Shown one piece after another: positions 31,066 to 40,034 of a DNA stretch of 64,000 bases. Numbering within the stretch: the stretch's first letter is position 1; every line of letters begins with the position of its first letter. A model generated the notes under the pieces. That model had not been told where the DNA came from, ran no database searches, and saw only the letters and a program-made list of their open reading frames with translations. The translations under genes and the position numbers were made by a program. The DNA comes from JACPFN01 sp964406135. Its GTDB lineage: Bacteria > Babelota > Babeliae > Babelales > Chromulinivoraceae. The stretch covers positions 1 to 64,000 of the forward strand of contig CAYOQO010000002.1 of assembly GCA_964406135.1 (NCBI GenBank), written 5' to 3'.

Positions 31066-32217
31066 TTAACCTAAAAATTTCTTAAAAAATGATGTGATAA
31101 ATCCATCTTGGTTATCTGTTGTATCAGTTCCTAAATGTTTTGCTACCAAATCAACAGCTTCTTTTTGTTGATCATTTAATTTTTTGGGAATGTGGCATTG
31201 TGTGATGATAATTAAATTTCCAGTGCCATAACCTTTTAACTTTGCAAAACCTTTACCAGCCACCGTAATTTTTTCACCAACAGCGCAACCCTTTGGAACT
31301 TTGATTGCAATTTTTGAGCCATCAATATTTTCAATTTCCATCTGACAACCTAAAACGAGTTGTGGATAGGTGAGCATTAAATGGCAAATTAAATCGCTGT
31401 CTTGACGTTGAAATTTTTTATCAGGGGTAATTTTAATTTTTAAATAAAGATCACCGCTCGTACCACCGTACACTCCTGCATCACCTTTTTGAGCAATGCG
31501 AAGTTCAGCTCCATCAAAAATTCCTGCAGGGATGTTGACGGTAAATCGTTCAAATTCTTGTTTTCGTGATTGACCTTTGCAGTTGGTGCATGGATTTTTA
31601 ATAGTAAATCCTTGACCTTGGCATGCATAGCACGCTTGAGAAACTGCAAAAAATCCTTGTTGGTAACGAACTTGGCCTGCACCTTTGCATTGTGCACAAG
31701 TTTCTAAGTCAGTTTTATTTTTAAATCCTTGATGATTGCAATCTTTACATGCGAAGGCATGATAGTATGCAATTTCATGTTTTGATCCAAGATATGCATC
31801 TTTGAGGGTGATGGTGACTTCTTGAATCACATCATGGCCACGCTGTGGCGTAGGGCCTGTTTTTTTGCGTCGAGCTGAACGTTGACCAAACAAATCATCA
31901 AAGTTCATTTCGCCACCGCCGCCACCAAACATATCTCCAAAATGTTTAAAGATATCGTTCATGTCCATTTGAGGACCGCCTTGGCCCATGTTTTGATAAT
32001 TTTCATGACCATATTGATCATAGGCAGCACGTTTTTTTTCATCTGATAAAACTTCGTATGCTTGTGCTGCTTGCTTGAAAAGTTCTTCAGCTTCTGCATT
32101 GCCTGGATTTCGATCAGGGTGATGCTTCATTGCTAACTTGCGATAAGCTTTTTTGATTTCATCAACGGTTGCAGTTTTGTTGACGCCTAAAATATCATAA
32201 TAATTTTTTTTGCTCAT
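31066..32217 (-). CDS. dnaJ: Chaperone DnaJ
   Basis: Hsp40 co-chaperone that stimulates DnaK. The 383-residue protein has a J domain with HPD at residues 33-35, a Gly/Phe region (about 78-105), four zinc-binding repeats (CKDCNHQGF, CAQCKGAG, CYACQGQG, CTNCKGQS), and the C-terminal substrate-binding domains. Length is normal for type I DnaJ. dnaK and grpE are not adjacent. It has its own candidate promoter at 32257-32286, overlapping the end of the TonB-like gene. Confidence 0.97.
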   Translation of the reverse strand: MSKKNYYDILGVNKTATVDEIKKAYRKLAMKHHPDRNPGNAEAEELFKQAAQAYEVLSDEKKRAAYDQYGHENYQNMGQGGPQMDMNDIFKHFGDMFGGGGGEMNFDDLFGQRSARRKKTGPTPQRGHDVIQEVTITLKDAYLGSKHEIAYYHAFACKDCNHQGFKNKTDLETCAQCKGAGQVRYQQGFFAVSQACYACQGQGFTIKNPCTNCKGQSRKQEFERFTVNIPAGIFDGAELRIAQKGDAGVYGGTSGDLYLKIKITPDKKFQRQDSDLICHLMLTYPQLVLGCQMEIENIDGSKIAIKVPKGCAVGEKITVAGKGFAKLKGYGTGNLIIITQCHIPKKLNDQQKEAVDLVAKHLGTDTTDNQDGFITSFFKKFLG

Positions 32218-32256
32218 AGATTTAATACTAAATTTAAGGTGATAAAAGTTCCTTTT

Positions 32257-32286
32257 AGTATAGCAGAAAAAAGCTTTTTAATGCAA
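32257..32286 (-). promoter_or_regulatory. Probable dnaJ promoter
   Basis: On the minus strand TTGCAT (32286-32281), 18 bases, TATACT (32262-32257). The -35 box overlaps the stop codon of the upstream TonB-like gene. Confidence 0.45.
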
Positions 32287-33408
32287 AAAGGTCCATCGCA
32301 TGACAAATGGTGAGTCTGGGATAAAAGATGGAACTTTTGGAAAGATATGAACTGATGCAATACTTTCTTGAATGATGCGATCTAAAATTATGTCACCTGA
32401 TCCTTGAATCACACGAAGTTCAAGTTGATTTCCTTGACGATCAACGACTAAATCAAATCTGAATCTTTTGCCAGTTGCATTTTGTCGCAGATGCGTTTGT
32501 GGATGGGTTGCAAAAGCTGTTTTCATCATGCCAGCGCATTGATTGTAGTAGGTTAAATGTTTAAGCGAGACTTCATCGGGAGCAGCCATAGTAATTCCTT
32601 GTTGAATTAAATTTGCATTGTTACCAATGGTTGCATAGCGATTATCAAAACCTAAATTTAAATCTTGAAATGAAATGACGCGGCTTGGTTGAGGAACAAA
32701 TTCATAGGGATCTTGCTCTGAAATTGGAGTTTTAAATTCTTTTTTGAGTTTTTCTTTGACGGATGATTTTTTTTGTTCTTGATCTGAAAATTGTGTGAGT
32801 GGTTGAGTTTTAAATGATTTTGATTCACGCTCAGAGTCGGAAATGACATTGGATTTGTTTTTTTCTTGTTGAATATTTTTTGATTCAGAAGTTCGTGTAT
32901 TTTCTTGAATGTCTGTAGTTTGTGATTCATTCTTTTTAATTTTATTATTTGTCATTCCCGGCTTTGAACGGGAATCTAATTCCTTAAGTGCTCTCTCTTT
33001 TTTGTTAAGTTTTTGATCTTCAGGCTTTGGCATATTTTTTAAATTTTGAGGATCATCTAAATTTTGTTGATTAATGCCTTGACGACCAGGAACAAGGGTA
33101 TAATCTGACCATTTTAATTTTGGTTCTTCTTTTGGTTTCTCTTGTTTTTCTTTTTTTGTGACTTCTTTTTTTTGAGCAGGTGGTTGTTGTTGAGAAGGAA
33201 TTTGAGTTTGTTGTTTTTTAGGTTCATCCATCATTAAAATGGCATGATCTTGTGTTTGTTTTTTTTGTGTTGTCAGGGGCAGTGTGCTGACTTTTAAAGT
33301 GATGATACCAAGAGCTAAAAGTAGATGAAAAAGAATGGAGGCTATGATCCAAATGACGATTGGATGTACTGCTTCACGTTTTGAATTTAAATTGTTTTGA
33401 TAATCCAT
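32278..33408 (-). CDS. TonB-like energy-transducing protein
   Basis: A 376-residue protein: short cytoplasmic N-terminus, one membrane helix (about 17-38), a long Lys/Gln/Glu/Pro-rich periplasmic linker (about 50-245), and a C-terminal TonB/TolA-type domain (about 285-376) with FRFDLVVDRQGNQLELRVIQGSG. AAGGAGA precedes the ATG. Such proteins carry energy from an inner-membrane motor to the outer envelope; ExbB/ExbD or TolQ/R are not in the window. The linker contains an in-frame palindromic element (see 32952). Confidence 0.78.
   Translation of the reverse strand: MDYQNNLNSKREAVHPIVIWIIASILFHLLLALGIITLKVSTLPLTTQKKQTQDHAILMMDEPKKQQTQIPSQQQPPAQKKEVTKKEKQEKPKEEPKLKWSDYTLVPGRQGINQQNLDDPQNLKNMPKPEDQKLNKKERALKELDSRSKPGMTNNKIKKNESQTTDIQENTRTSESKNIQQEKNKSNVISDSERESKSFKTQPLTQFSDQEQKKSSVKEKLKKEFKTPISEQDPYEFVPQPSRVISFQDLNLGFDNRYATIGNNANLIQQGITMAAPDEVSLKHLTYYNQCAGMMKTAFATHPQTHLRQNATGKRFRFDLVVDRQGNQLELRVIQGSGDIILDRIIQESIASVHIFPKVPSFIPDSPFVMRWTFLH
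32952..32976. repeat. Palindromic element inside the TonB-like gene
   Basis: ATTCCCG (32954-32960) and CGGGAAT (32969-32975) form a hairpin in the coding sequence, with higher G+C than the surroundings. It is read in frame as LDSRSKPGMTN within the disordered linker. The sequence type (ATTCCCG, short loop, CGGGAAT, then GAC or TC) is that of dispersed palindromic repeats found in many bacteria. Confidence 0.6.
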
Positions 33409-33464
33409 GCACGTTCTCCTTGGATCTTTTGATACTTAGTGTACCCGAAAGTAAGAGTCAAAAT

Positions 33465-34406
33465 CTACAAAGATTTGAAATAAAAATGATCAGCTTGTTT
33501 GATGATCACAAGATTTTGATGTACTTGATGGGATAAACTTTTGTTTGATTGTAAAAAACGTACAATTTCTTGAAATAATGCTGTGCTTGGGATGAGCGAT
33601 ATTTTTGTTTTAATGATCAAATGCATCAAGATACGATGCTTTATGATTTCATGCAGTTGTAAAAATGATGAAGTATGAATGCCGGCATTATTTGAAATTT
33701 CTTTTAAACTTTCAAGCATGGTTTGATGTAAAAAATCATCTGTTTTTTCTAAGTGTTGCATTGCGCTTTTGATGTTGTCGATCAATCGATGGTCAATGGT
33801 GCCCAGCATGGGAATAAGCTCATGACGAATTCGATTGCGCAGGTATTTGGGATCTGTGTTTGAAGCATCTGTTAAAAAATCGATGTTTTGATTTGATAAA
33901 TAATTTAAAATTTCTTGTTTTGATACCTGGAGCAGTGGTCGCAAATAGAGGCCATCAGATTGTTTGATACCGCAAAGTCCTGCAATGGATGCTCCGCGAG
34001 CAAGACGAATAAAAAAAGTTTCCAATTGATCATCGCCGTGATGCGCCAGAACAATGTGATGAGCTTGATATTTTTCTGCAAGTTGCTCAAAAAATGCACG
34101 ACGAAGTTTTCTGCCAAGCTCTTCTTGAGAACCATTATATTTGATGTCAAAATTGAGTTTTGAAGCAATTTGATTTTCAAAGGCAATATTACGATCGTCG
34201 CAAAATTTTTTACACCATGCAGCATCTTTGTCTGATTCTTGACGCCATTGGTGATCTAAGTGTGCAGCAATAATTTTTATATTGAGTTGTGGTGTAAGTT
34301 CATGCAAAAGCGTGAGCAAGCAAACAGAGTCAGGACCACCAGAAAAACCGACGATTAAAGTTGTGTTTGCAGGAATGAAAGGTTGAATGGTTGTGGGATT
34401 GATCAT
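33465..34406 (-). CDS. tilS: tRNA(Ile)-lysidine synthase
   Basis: Attaches lysine to C34 of the tRNA-Ile that reads AUA, an essential step in decoding. The 313-residue protein has the PP-loop FSGGPDS at 21-27, DHQWRQES, the AHHGDDQLETFFIRLARG block, and DASNTDPKYLRNRIRHELIP. It is shorter than E. coli TilS, lacking most of the C-terminal domains, as in several small-genome bacteria. Its ATG overlaps the stop of the HAD gene upstream by four bases. Confidence 0.94.
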   Translation of the reverse strand: MINPTTIQPFIPANTTLIVGFSGGPDSVCLLTLLHELTPQLNIKIIAAHLDHQWRQESDKDAAWCKKFCDDRNIAFENQIASKLNFDIKYNGSQEELGRKLRRAFFEQLAEKYQAHHIVLAHHGDDQLETFFIRLARGASIAGLCGIKQSDGLYLRPLLQVSKQEILNYLSNQNIDFLTDASNTDPKYLRNRIRHELIPMLGTIDHRLIDNIKSAMQHLEKTDDFLHQTMLESLKEISNNAGIHTSSFLQLHEIIKHRILMHLIIKTKISLIPSTALFQEIVRFLQSNKSLSHQVHQNLVIIKQADHFYFKSL

Positions 34407-35278
34407 TGCTGTAGTTTTACAACACCCAAGTTAATCAGTTCACGTGTAACCGAAGAAGGCTTATCACATTGAATTGAAGTAATTCCAAGTGCGCGAGCTG
34501 TAGCAATGTTGTTTGGTTCGTCATCTATAAAAATAGTGCTTGTAGAGTTAATGTTATATTTTGCAAGGAGTCGGTTGAAAAATTCAGGATTTGGTTTTGC
34601 TATTTTTTCTTGTCCAGAGACCATGATCCCATCAAAAAGTTCAAAAATTTCAGGATTTTTGCTGCGAACCAATTCAAAGGAATGCTGATCCCAGTTGGTT
34701 AATGCGTACATCTGATATCCAGCAGCCTTGAGTGCTTGTGCTAAACGTAGCATTGAGTCGATTGGTTGTTGAGAATCGGCAAGAGTTTGAGGTGTAAACA
34801 TGTAGGTTGCAATTGCTGCAAACAAATTTTTAATTGCGACAGGATGATTTGTTCTGCTGATCTGATCGGTGATTTTTTCAATTGCTTGATCACCTGAAAT
34901 AAGTCCTGCTTGCCAATCAGCCATAATTTGAGGCATTGGCTCTGCATGATAAAAAACGGTGTAATTTGTTTGAGCTGGAATTGCATGAAGAAACTTAAAA
35001 TATTCGTTTTTTGTGTCGAAATTGATCAAACGGTAGGCAAGCGATGGGTTGAAAAGCAGCGTTGATGCAATGAGCTTATGTTTGGTGAAAGAATTGGTTG
35101 AAAAAAGCACATCGCCAAGGTCAAAAATTACCGTTTTGTATGCTGATTCTTGAGCTGAAACAACGACAGGATGAGCATTTTGGTATTTTGCAGCGATAAA
35201 GAAAAAGGTGCCTAAAATTGCAAGGACTAACCCTGTAATTTTACGTTTTTTGGTAAATAATTGACGATATGAAAACAT
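34403..35278 (-). CDS. Membrane-anchored HAD phosphatase
   Basis: A 291-residue protein: one N-terminal membrane helix (about 14-31), then a HAD hydrolase domain close to the YihX type. Motif I is VIFDLGDVLF (Asp53), motif II MYALTNWD, motif III KIAKPNPEFF, and motif IV IFIDDEPNN; all are intact. It is a paralogue of the degraded protein at 28248, with the same spacing of motifs. Phosphatase activity on a small metabolite is inferred. Translationally coupled to tilS (ATGA overlap). Confidence 0.85.
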   Translation of the reverse strand: MFSYRQLFTKKRKITGLVLAILGTFFFIAAKYQNAHPVVVSAQESAYKTVIFDLGDVLFSTNSFTKHKLIASTLLFNPSLAYRLINFDTKNEYFKFLHAIPAQTNYTVFYHAEPMPQIMADWQAGLISGDQAIEKITDQISRTNHPVAIKNLFAAIATYMFTPQTLADSQQPIDSMLRLAQALKAAGYQMYALTNWDQHSFELVRSKNPEIFELFDGIMVSGQEKIAKPNPEFFNRLLAKYNINSTSTIFIDDEPNNIATARALGITSIQCDKPSSVTRELINLGVVKLQQ

Positions 35279-35459
35279 GCAAAAACCCTTATTTAAACAT
35301 TTAAATCGCCTAAAAATAGGATATCAAGATTGCTAAAAAAGGCAATTGGATGGGCTGTTTTGCGTATTTTTAAAAAATTTGTTGGGGGCTGTTGAGACAA
35401 TTGTTTGTTGCTTTAAACTGAGTTATGTAGGTAAAAAATTATTTAAATTTGGGGATTTT

Positions 35460-35861
35460 ATGTCTATTTCGAGAAAATTATTGTTAGTTTCATTGTTGGT
35501 TACAGGTTCATTTTATGTTTCAGCAGAACAAAAATCTGTAACGTTGCCAGCTCAGGTGCATCATCATACAACTGTTTATACAAAACCAGAGACAACTACA
35601 AAAAAATTGATTAATTGGATACCAACTGAAAATGAAAAAAAATTAGCAGATGCTAAAGCAGAGCAAGAGTTAAAGGACTTGAATAAGCCAAGTTTTCAAA
35701 AATTTGGTGAAGATTTGCAAAACAATATGACATATTTGTATAACGCAAAACCTTTTGATGTTGAACATGGATTTGTCAAAGGTGCAGGTGTTGTTGCAGC
35801 AGTGATTATTCTGTACAATCTTTATCAATATTTTCAAAATGACGCATCAAAATCTGAATAA
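35460..35861 (+). CDS. Exported protein with C-terminal membrane helix
   Basis: A 133-residue protein. ATG 35460 follows GGGGA and starts a signal peptide (1-21); an in-frame ATG further upstream (35346) has no ribosome site. The mature part is charged and helical (about 45-85), ending in a hydrophobic segment (about 105-122, KGAGVVAAVIILYNLYQYF) and a short polar tail. No family recognised. Confidence 0.65.
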   Translation: MSISRKLLLVSLLVTGSFYVSAEQKSVTLPAQVHHHTTVYTKPETTTKKLINWIPTENEKKLADAKAEQELKDLNKPSFQKFGEDLQNNMTYLYNAKPFDVEHGFVKGAGVVAAVIILYNLYQYFQNDASKSE

Positions 35862-35879
35862 TTTTTGATTTGAAATTTA

Positions 35880-35911
35880 AAAGGGCACCTGAAAAAGGTG
35901 CCCTAATTTTT
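35880..35911 (+). terminator. Terminator (duplicated type)
   Basis: AGGGCACCT, loop GAAAA, AGGTGCCCT, then Ts. The same hairpin occurs at 36815, bracketing the DUF5674 pair. Confidence 0.88.
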
Positions 35912-35969
35912 TATGTAAATTTTGATAAACTAAAATAAACAGCAAAAATTAAAAAATGAAAGAAACTTC

Positions 35970-36472
35970 ATGAAAATTGTTAAAGATAAAATTACGGTTG
36001 CAGAATTGACTGAAATGTCGAAAAAAATGCATGGAGGATTAGTCAAGGCTGTTGTTGACTTAGAAAAAAATTGGATGGCCGTTGATGCAGGAATGCATGT
36101 AGATTTAGAGCAATATTTATTGGAAGAATTTGAATCGCAGCAACAATTTTTGTGGGGCATTAATTTANNNNNNNNNNNNNNNNNNNNNNNNNNNNNNNNN
36201 NNNNNNNNNNNNNNNNNNNNNNNNNNNNNNNNNNNNNNNNNNNNNNNNNNNNNNNNNNNNNNNNNNNATATTTATTGGAAGAATTTGAATCGCAGCAACA
36301 ATTTTTGTGGGGCATTAATTTATATCCTGCTATGGCAAAACAACAAGATTGGATTGAATTTGATTCTATGATTAACATGCGACCATCTGATGGAAACATG
36401 AGTCGTGGAGTTGATAATCCTGTCATTCAAAAACAAATCATTGAATTGGTAAATAAATTGGTGCAGTCATGA
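35970..36472 (+). CDS. DUF5674 family protein (interrupted only by an assembly gap)
   Basis: The reading frame is intact if one copy of the 55-bp duplication (36113-36167 or 36268-36322) and the 100 Ns are removed; the merged protein is about 115 residues. It then reads MKIVKDKITVAELTEMSKK, VKAVVDLEKNWMAVDAGMH, LWGINLYP, IEFDSMINMRPSDGN and SRGVDNP, which I recognise as DUF5674, a small conserved family of unknown function in diverse bacteria. Its stop overlaps the next start (ATGA), so the two are coupled. Confidence 0.8.
36113..36322. other. Scaffold gap: 100 Ns between identical 55-bp copies
   Basis: Bases 36113-36167 and 36268-36322 are identical, and 36168-36267 is exactly 100 Ns. This is the signature of two contigs that overlap by 55 bases being joined by a fixed-size gap. 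It is not a biological repeat. Confidence 0.95.
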
Positions 36473-36810
36473 AATATCATACAGATTTAACACCTGAGCG
36501 TTGGTTTAAGTTTTCACTTATGGAGCAGTTAGCAAACGTTGGAAGTGATGTTTTTCGAGCAATTTCATGGAAAAATAAAGGAAATTCTGAATTTAGTCAT
36601 AAAGCATTTTTGAGAGCATTGGAGCTTTTAGATTTAACCATTGCTGATCCAAAACACAAAAAAAAACCATGCAAAAAAGAATTGATGCGAGCTCGCGAAG
36701 CATTAATCGATTATTTTATGTATGATAATGTGCATAAATCAACTGACAAATTATGGGAAAATTATTTTTATGGTTTTAATTATTTAGCAGCGCTAGAACG
36801 TGGACGATAA
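36469..36810 (+). CDS. Conserved protein paired with DUF5674
   Basis: A 113-residue helical protein of a widespread uncharacterised family, marked by LTPERWFKFSLMEQLANVGSD, ALELLDLTIADPK, AREALIDYFMYDN and YFYGFNYLAAL. No catalytic motif is apparent. It overlaps the DUF5674 gene by four bases and lies between two copies of the same terminator, so the pair is a self-contained unit. My memory is that these families are often neighbours; that is not tested here. Confidence 0.78.
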   Translation: MKYHTDLTPERWFKFSLMEQLANVGSDVFRAISWKNKGNSEFSHKAFLRALELLDLTIADPKHKKKPCKKELMRAREALIDYFMYDNVHKSTDKLWENYFYGFNYLAALERGR

Positions 36811-36814
36811 TTAA

Positions 36815-36849
36815 TAAGGGCACCTGAAAAAGGTGCCCTTATTTTTTTG
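36815..36849. terminator. Terminator (duplicated type)
   Basis: AAGGGCACCT, loop GAAAA, AGGTGCCCTT, then Ts; almost identical to 35880-35911. It lies between convergent genes and may serve gyrB too. Confidence 0.9.
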
Positions 36850-36863
36850 TGAAATTTAAAAAT

Positions 36864-39407
36864 TTAGATATCTAAATTTTTAACAAATCGACCGTTACGT
36901 TCAATAAATTTACGACGACCAACCACATCATCACCCATGAGTGTTGAAAACCAAGCATCTGCCTCCAAGGCATCTTGAATTGAAACTTGCAAAAGTGAAC
37001 GAGTTTTTGGGTCCATTGCAGTTTCCCACAATTGATCAGGATTCATTTCACCAAGACCTTTGTAACGTTGAATGTTCATGTGCGGTTTTGATAAATTGAT
37101 CAATGCAACAATCAGGTTGATAATTCCCTTGTCGGTGATCGTTGTATTTTTTTCTGCAACATTCCATGCATCTTTTTCCAGAAGCATTAAAGGTTTGAGC
37201 AGTTGTAAAAGCTCTTCAACTTCTTCAGCTACAAAAAAATCAAGTGCGACTGACCATGAAAAGTTTGATTTTGCAAAAATCAGTTCAAATTTGCTGCTTT
37301 CGTGTGTTGTTGCTGGTTGTTTTGGTTTGCGTTTTGAAACTTTTTCAGTTGCTTCACCTTCATCGCTCATTTCAACAACTTCAGCATTTTCTTCAGTTTC
37401 ATCTTCATCTTGCAAATCAATGATGTCATCATCTTGCATGTGTGCACCAACGCTGATTGCAAAATCAGGGAAGTATGGTTTTAATTTTGCAATGATGCTA
37501 TCAACGTCATTGATATCTTTAAATTCATGTTGTGCTAAGCAAAGTGCTAAGCCGTGGCAATGACGATATTCAAGTTTAAATTGCAAACTGATTTCATGAA
37601 TTTTATTTTCGTAAGCAAGAAGTTGCGCCAACATTTTTTTAAATTGTTCAGGGCTGTAAGCATCTTTTTTGATTACAAAATCAACAGCGTTGCTTGCCCA
37701 GTCAAATAAAAATGCGCGAAGGTGTGTGTCATCTTTGAGGTATTGTGCAAGTTTGCCAATTTTGACTTTGTACAGTGGCGGTTGCGCAATGTACAAGTAA
37801 CCTTTTTCAATGAGTGTTTTCATGTAACGGAAAAAGAATGTTAACAAGAGTGTACGAATGTGAGATCCGTCAACGTCCGCATCAGTCATTAAAATAATTT
37901 TGTGATAGCGAACTTCTTTGCAATCAAATTCTTGTGCATCCGGATGACAACCGACAGCAGAAATTAAATTTTTAATCTCTTCGTTTGCCAGCATTTTATC
38001 AAGTCGTGCTTTTTCAACGTTTAAAATTTTACCTTTGAGTGGCAAAATTGCTTGTGCAAATCTATCACGTGCTTGTTTTGCAGAACCACCCGCAGAGTCA
38101 CCCTCAACAATGAAAAGTTCTGAATTTTCAGGTTCTTCATTTGAGCAATCTGCTAATTTTCCAGGAAGCACAGATCCTTCAAGTACCGATTTGCGTCGAG
38201 TTATATCGCGAGCGCGTTTTGCAGCTTCGCGTGCACGGCGTGAAAGTTCTGCTTTTTGAAGTATTTTTTTTGCAGTATTTGGATTTTCTTCAAAATATTC
38301 ATCAAGTTTTGCAAAGATCCATGAATCTGCCAAACCTTTAATTTCGTTGTTACCAAGTTTGGTTTTTGTTTGACCTTCAAACTGAGGTTCAGGAACTTTA
38401 ATGCTAATGACACAAACTAAACCTTCGCGAACATCTTCGCTTGAGTAGCTGTCATTTTCTTTAATCATTTTTAAAATTTGAGCACGTTTGTTACATGCTT
38501 TGGTCAGTGCAGATTTAAATCCGCTGACATGAGTTCCGCCTTCAACGGTATTAATGTTGTTGACGAATGAAAAAATTTGTTCACTGTAGCCATCATTGTA
38601 TTGCATTGCTAAATCAAGAATATATTTATCATCTTCATGATTGATAAATATAATATCTTCAAATAATGGAGTTTTTTTAGCATTGATCGATTCAACAAAT
38701 GAAACAATGCCGCCTTCGTAAAAGAAAATATGTTCTTTGTTGCTTCGTTGATCAGTGATACTGATTTTTAAATTTTTATTTAAAAATGCAAGTTCGCGCA
38801 AACGTGCAGAAAGGATATCAAAACTAAATTCTACAGTTTCTTGAAAAATTGTTTCATCAGGAAAGAAAGTTACTTTGGTACCATTTTTTGTGGTTGATCC
38901 AGCTTCCTTGAGTGGAGCAACAGGATCACCTTTTTTGTAGGTTTGTTTATAGATGGTACCGTTTTTGTAAATTTCTAAATTAAGTTCTTTTGATAGTGCG
39001 TTAACAACTGAGATACCAACACCATGAAGTCCGCCGGAATATTTGTAAGAATCTTTATCAAACTTACCACCAGCGTGGAGCTTGGTGAGTACAACTTCTG
39101 CTGCAGAAATTTTTTCAGTTGGATGAATGTCGACGGGGATACCGCGACCATTATCTTCAACAGAACATGAACCGTTGGTATGAAGAATAACTTCAATACT
39201 GTTACAATGTCCTGCAAGAGCTTCATCAACTGAGTTATCAACAACTTCATACACTAAGTGATGGAGTCCTTGAGGCCCGGTGCTGCCGATGTACATTGCA
39301 GGTCGTTTGCGAACGGCTTCAAGACCTTCCATGACTTTAATGGATTGAGCACTGTATTGTTGACCAGTATCTTTTTTATTGGACGGATTATCGGATTTAT
39401 CTGCCAC
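36864..39407 (-). CDS. gyrB: DNA gyrase subunit B
   Basis: ATPase subunit of gyrase, which introduces negative supercoils. The 847-residue protein has the GHKL ATP site (VVDNSVDEA, NGRGIPV, GLHGVGISVVNALS), the TOPRIM block (LFIVEGDSAGGSAKQ, PLKGKILNVEKAR, LMTDADVDGSHIRTLLL), and the C-terminal QRYKGLGEMNPDQLWETAMDP. An insert of about 170 residues, including an acidic stretch (QDEDETEENAEVVEM), lies in the C-terminal part as in long-form GyrB. The start is GTG at 39407. gyrA is not adjacent. Confidence 0.97.
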   Translation of the reverse strand: MADKSDNPSNKKDTGQQYSAQSIKVMEGLEAVRKRPAMYIGSTGPQGLHHLVYEVVDNSVDEALAGHCNSIEVILHTNGSCSVEDNGRGIPVDIHPTEKISAAEVVLTKLHAGGKFDKDSYKYSGGLHGVGISVVNALSKELNLEIYKNGTIYKQTYKKGDPVAPLKEAGSTTKNGTKVTFFPDETIFQETVEFSFDILSARLRELAFLNKNLKISITDQRSNKEHIFFYEGGIVSFVESINAKKTPLFEDIIFINHEDDKYILDLAMQYNDGYSEQIFSFVNNINTVEGGTHVSGFKSALTKACNKRAQILKMIKENDSYSSEDVREGLVCVISIKVPEPQFEGQTKTKLGNNEIKGLADSWIFAKLDEYFEENPNTAKKILQKAELSRRAREAAKRARDITRRKSVLEGSVLPGKLADCSNEEPENSELFIVEGDSAGGSAKQARDRFAQAILPLKGKILNVEKARLDKMLANEEIKNLISAVGCHPDAQEFDCKEVRYHKIILMTDADVDGSHIRTLLLTFFFRYMKTLIEKGYLYIAQPPLYKVKIGKLAQYLKDDTHLRAFLFDWASNAVDFVIKKDAYSPEQFKKMLAQLLAYENKIHEISLQFKLEYRHCHGLALCLAQHEFKDINDVDSIIAKLKPYFPDFAISVGAHMQDDDIIDLQDEDETEENAEVVEMSDEGEATEKVSKRKPKQPATTHESSKFELIFAKSNFSWSVALDFFVAEEVEELLQLLKPLMLLEKDAWNVAEKNTTITDKGIINLIVALINLSKPHMNIQRYKGLGEMNPDQLWETAMDPKTRSLLQVSIQDALEADAWFSTLMGDDVVGRRKFIERNGRFVKNLDI

Positions 39408-39580
39408 AAGGATTCCCTGAATATTTTTTTAAAGAACGTTTACTTTTCTTCGAAAAAAAAATTAATTCGTATACAATGTATAAATTATTTTGAGTGTTTT
39501 ATAAAGTCTAGTAAAGAAATGAAAAAATGCCAACTTTTTCGCATGGTACGTGATTTTGCATTGCATTGAAAGGAATTTCT

Positions 39581-40030
39581 GTGAACGATCTTTTTTTTAT
39601 GAACATTGCTTATAGTCAGGCAATGAAAGCATTTGATATTGATGAAGTGCCTATTGGTGCAGCGTTGGTTGATGCTCAAGGAAAAGTTATTGCAAAATCT
39701 TACAATCAAATGGAAAAGAAACAGAGTCAGTTGGCGCATGCAGAGTTACAAGTACTTGCAAAATCTGCAAAAAAAATGAAGAATTGGAGACTAGCTGGAA
39801 CAACGTTGTATGTAACGGTACAACCTTGTTTGATGTGTTTGGGAGCCTTGTATCTTTCTCGAGTTTCTCGAATTGTGTATGGAGTTTCATCACCAAAATT
39901 TGGTGCATCGATTGATAATTTTTTGAATGAATCAGGAATTTATAAAAATTTAGAAACAAAAATAGAATGTTTAAATTACGAAAAATCAAAAGAATTGTTA
40001 CAAGCATTTTTTAAAAAAAAGAGGAGCTGA
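39581..40030 (+). CDS. tadA: tRNA-specific adenosine deaminase TadA
   Basis: Converts A34 to inosine in tRNA-Arg(ACG). The 149-residue protein has the zinc ligand and catalytic pair His53 and Glu55 (AHAELQVL), and Cys83 and Cys86 (QPCLMC). GTG at 39581 is preceded by AAAGGA at good spacing. It heads a short operon with the zinc-finger gene four bases downstream. Confidence 0.93.
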   Translation: MNDLFFMNIAYSQAMKAFDIDEVPIGAALVDAQGKVIAKSYNQMEKKQSQLAHAELQVLAKSAKKMKNWRLAGTTLYVTVQPCLMCLGALYLSRVSRIVYGVSSPKFGASIDNFLNESGIYKNLETKIECLNYEKSKELLQAFFKKKRS

Positions 40031-40034
40031 GTGC

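Noticed and set aside
36113..36322. Direct repeat of 55 bp as a biological duplication
   Set aside because: The same exact size recurs at 48429-48638 with the same 100-N spacer, and collapsing restores both genes, so it is an assembly artefact.
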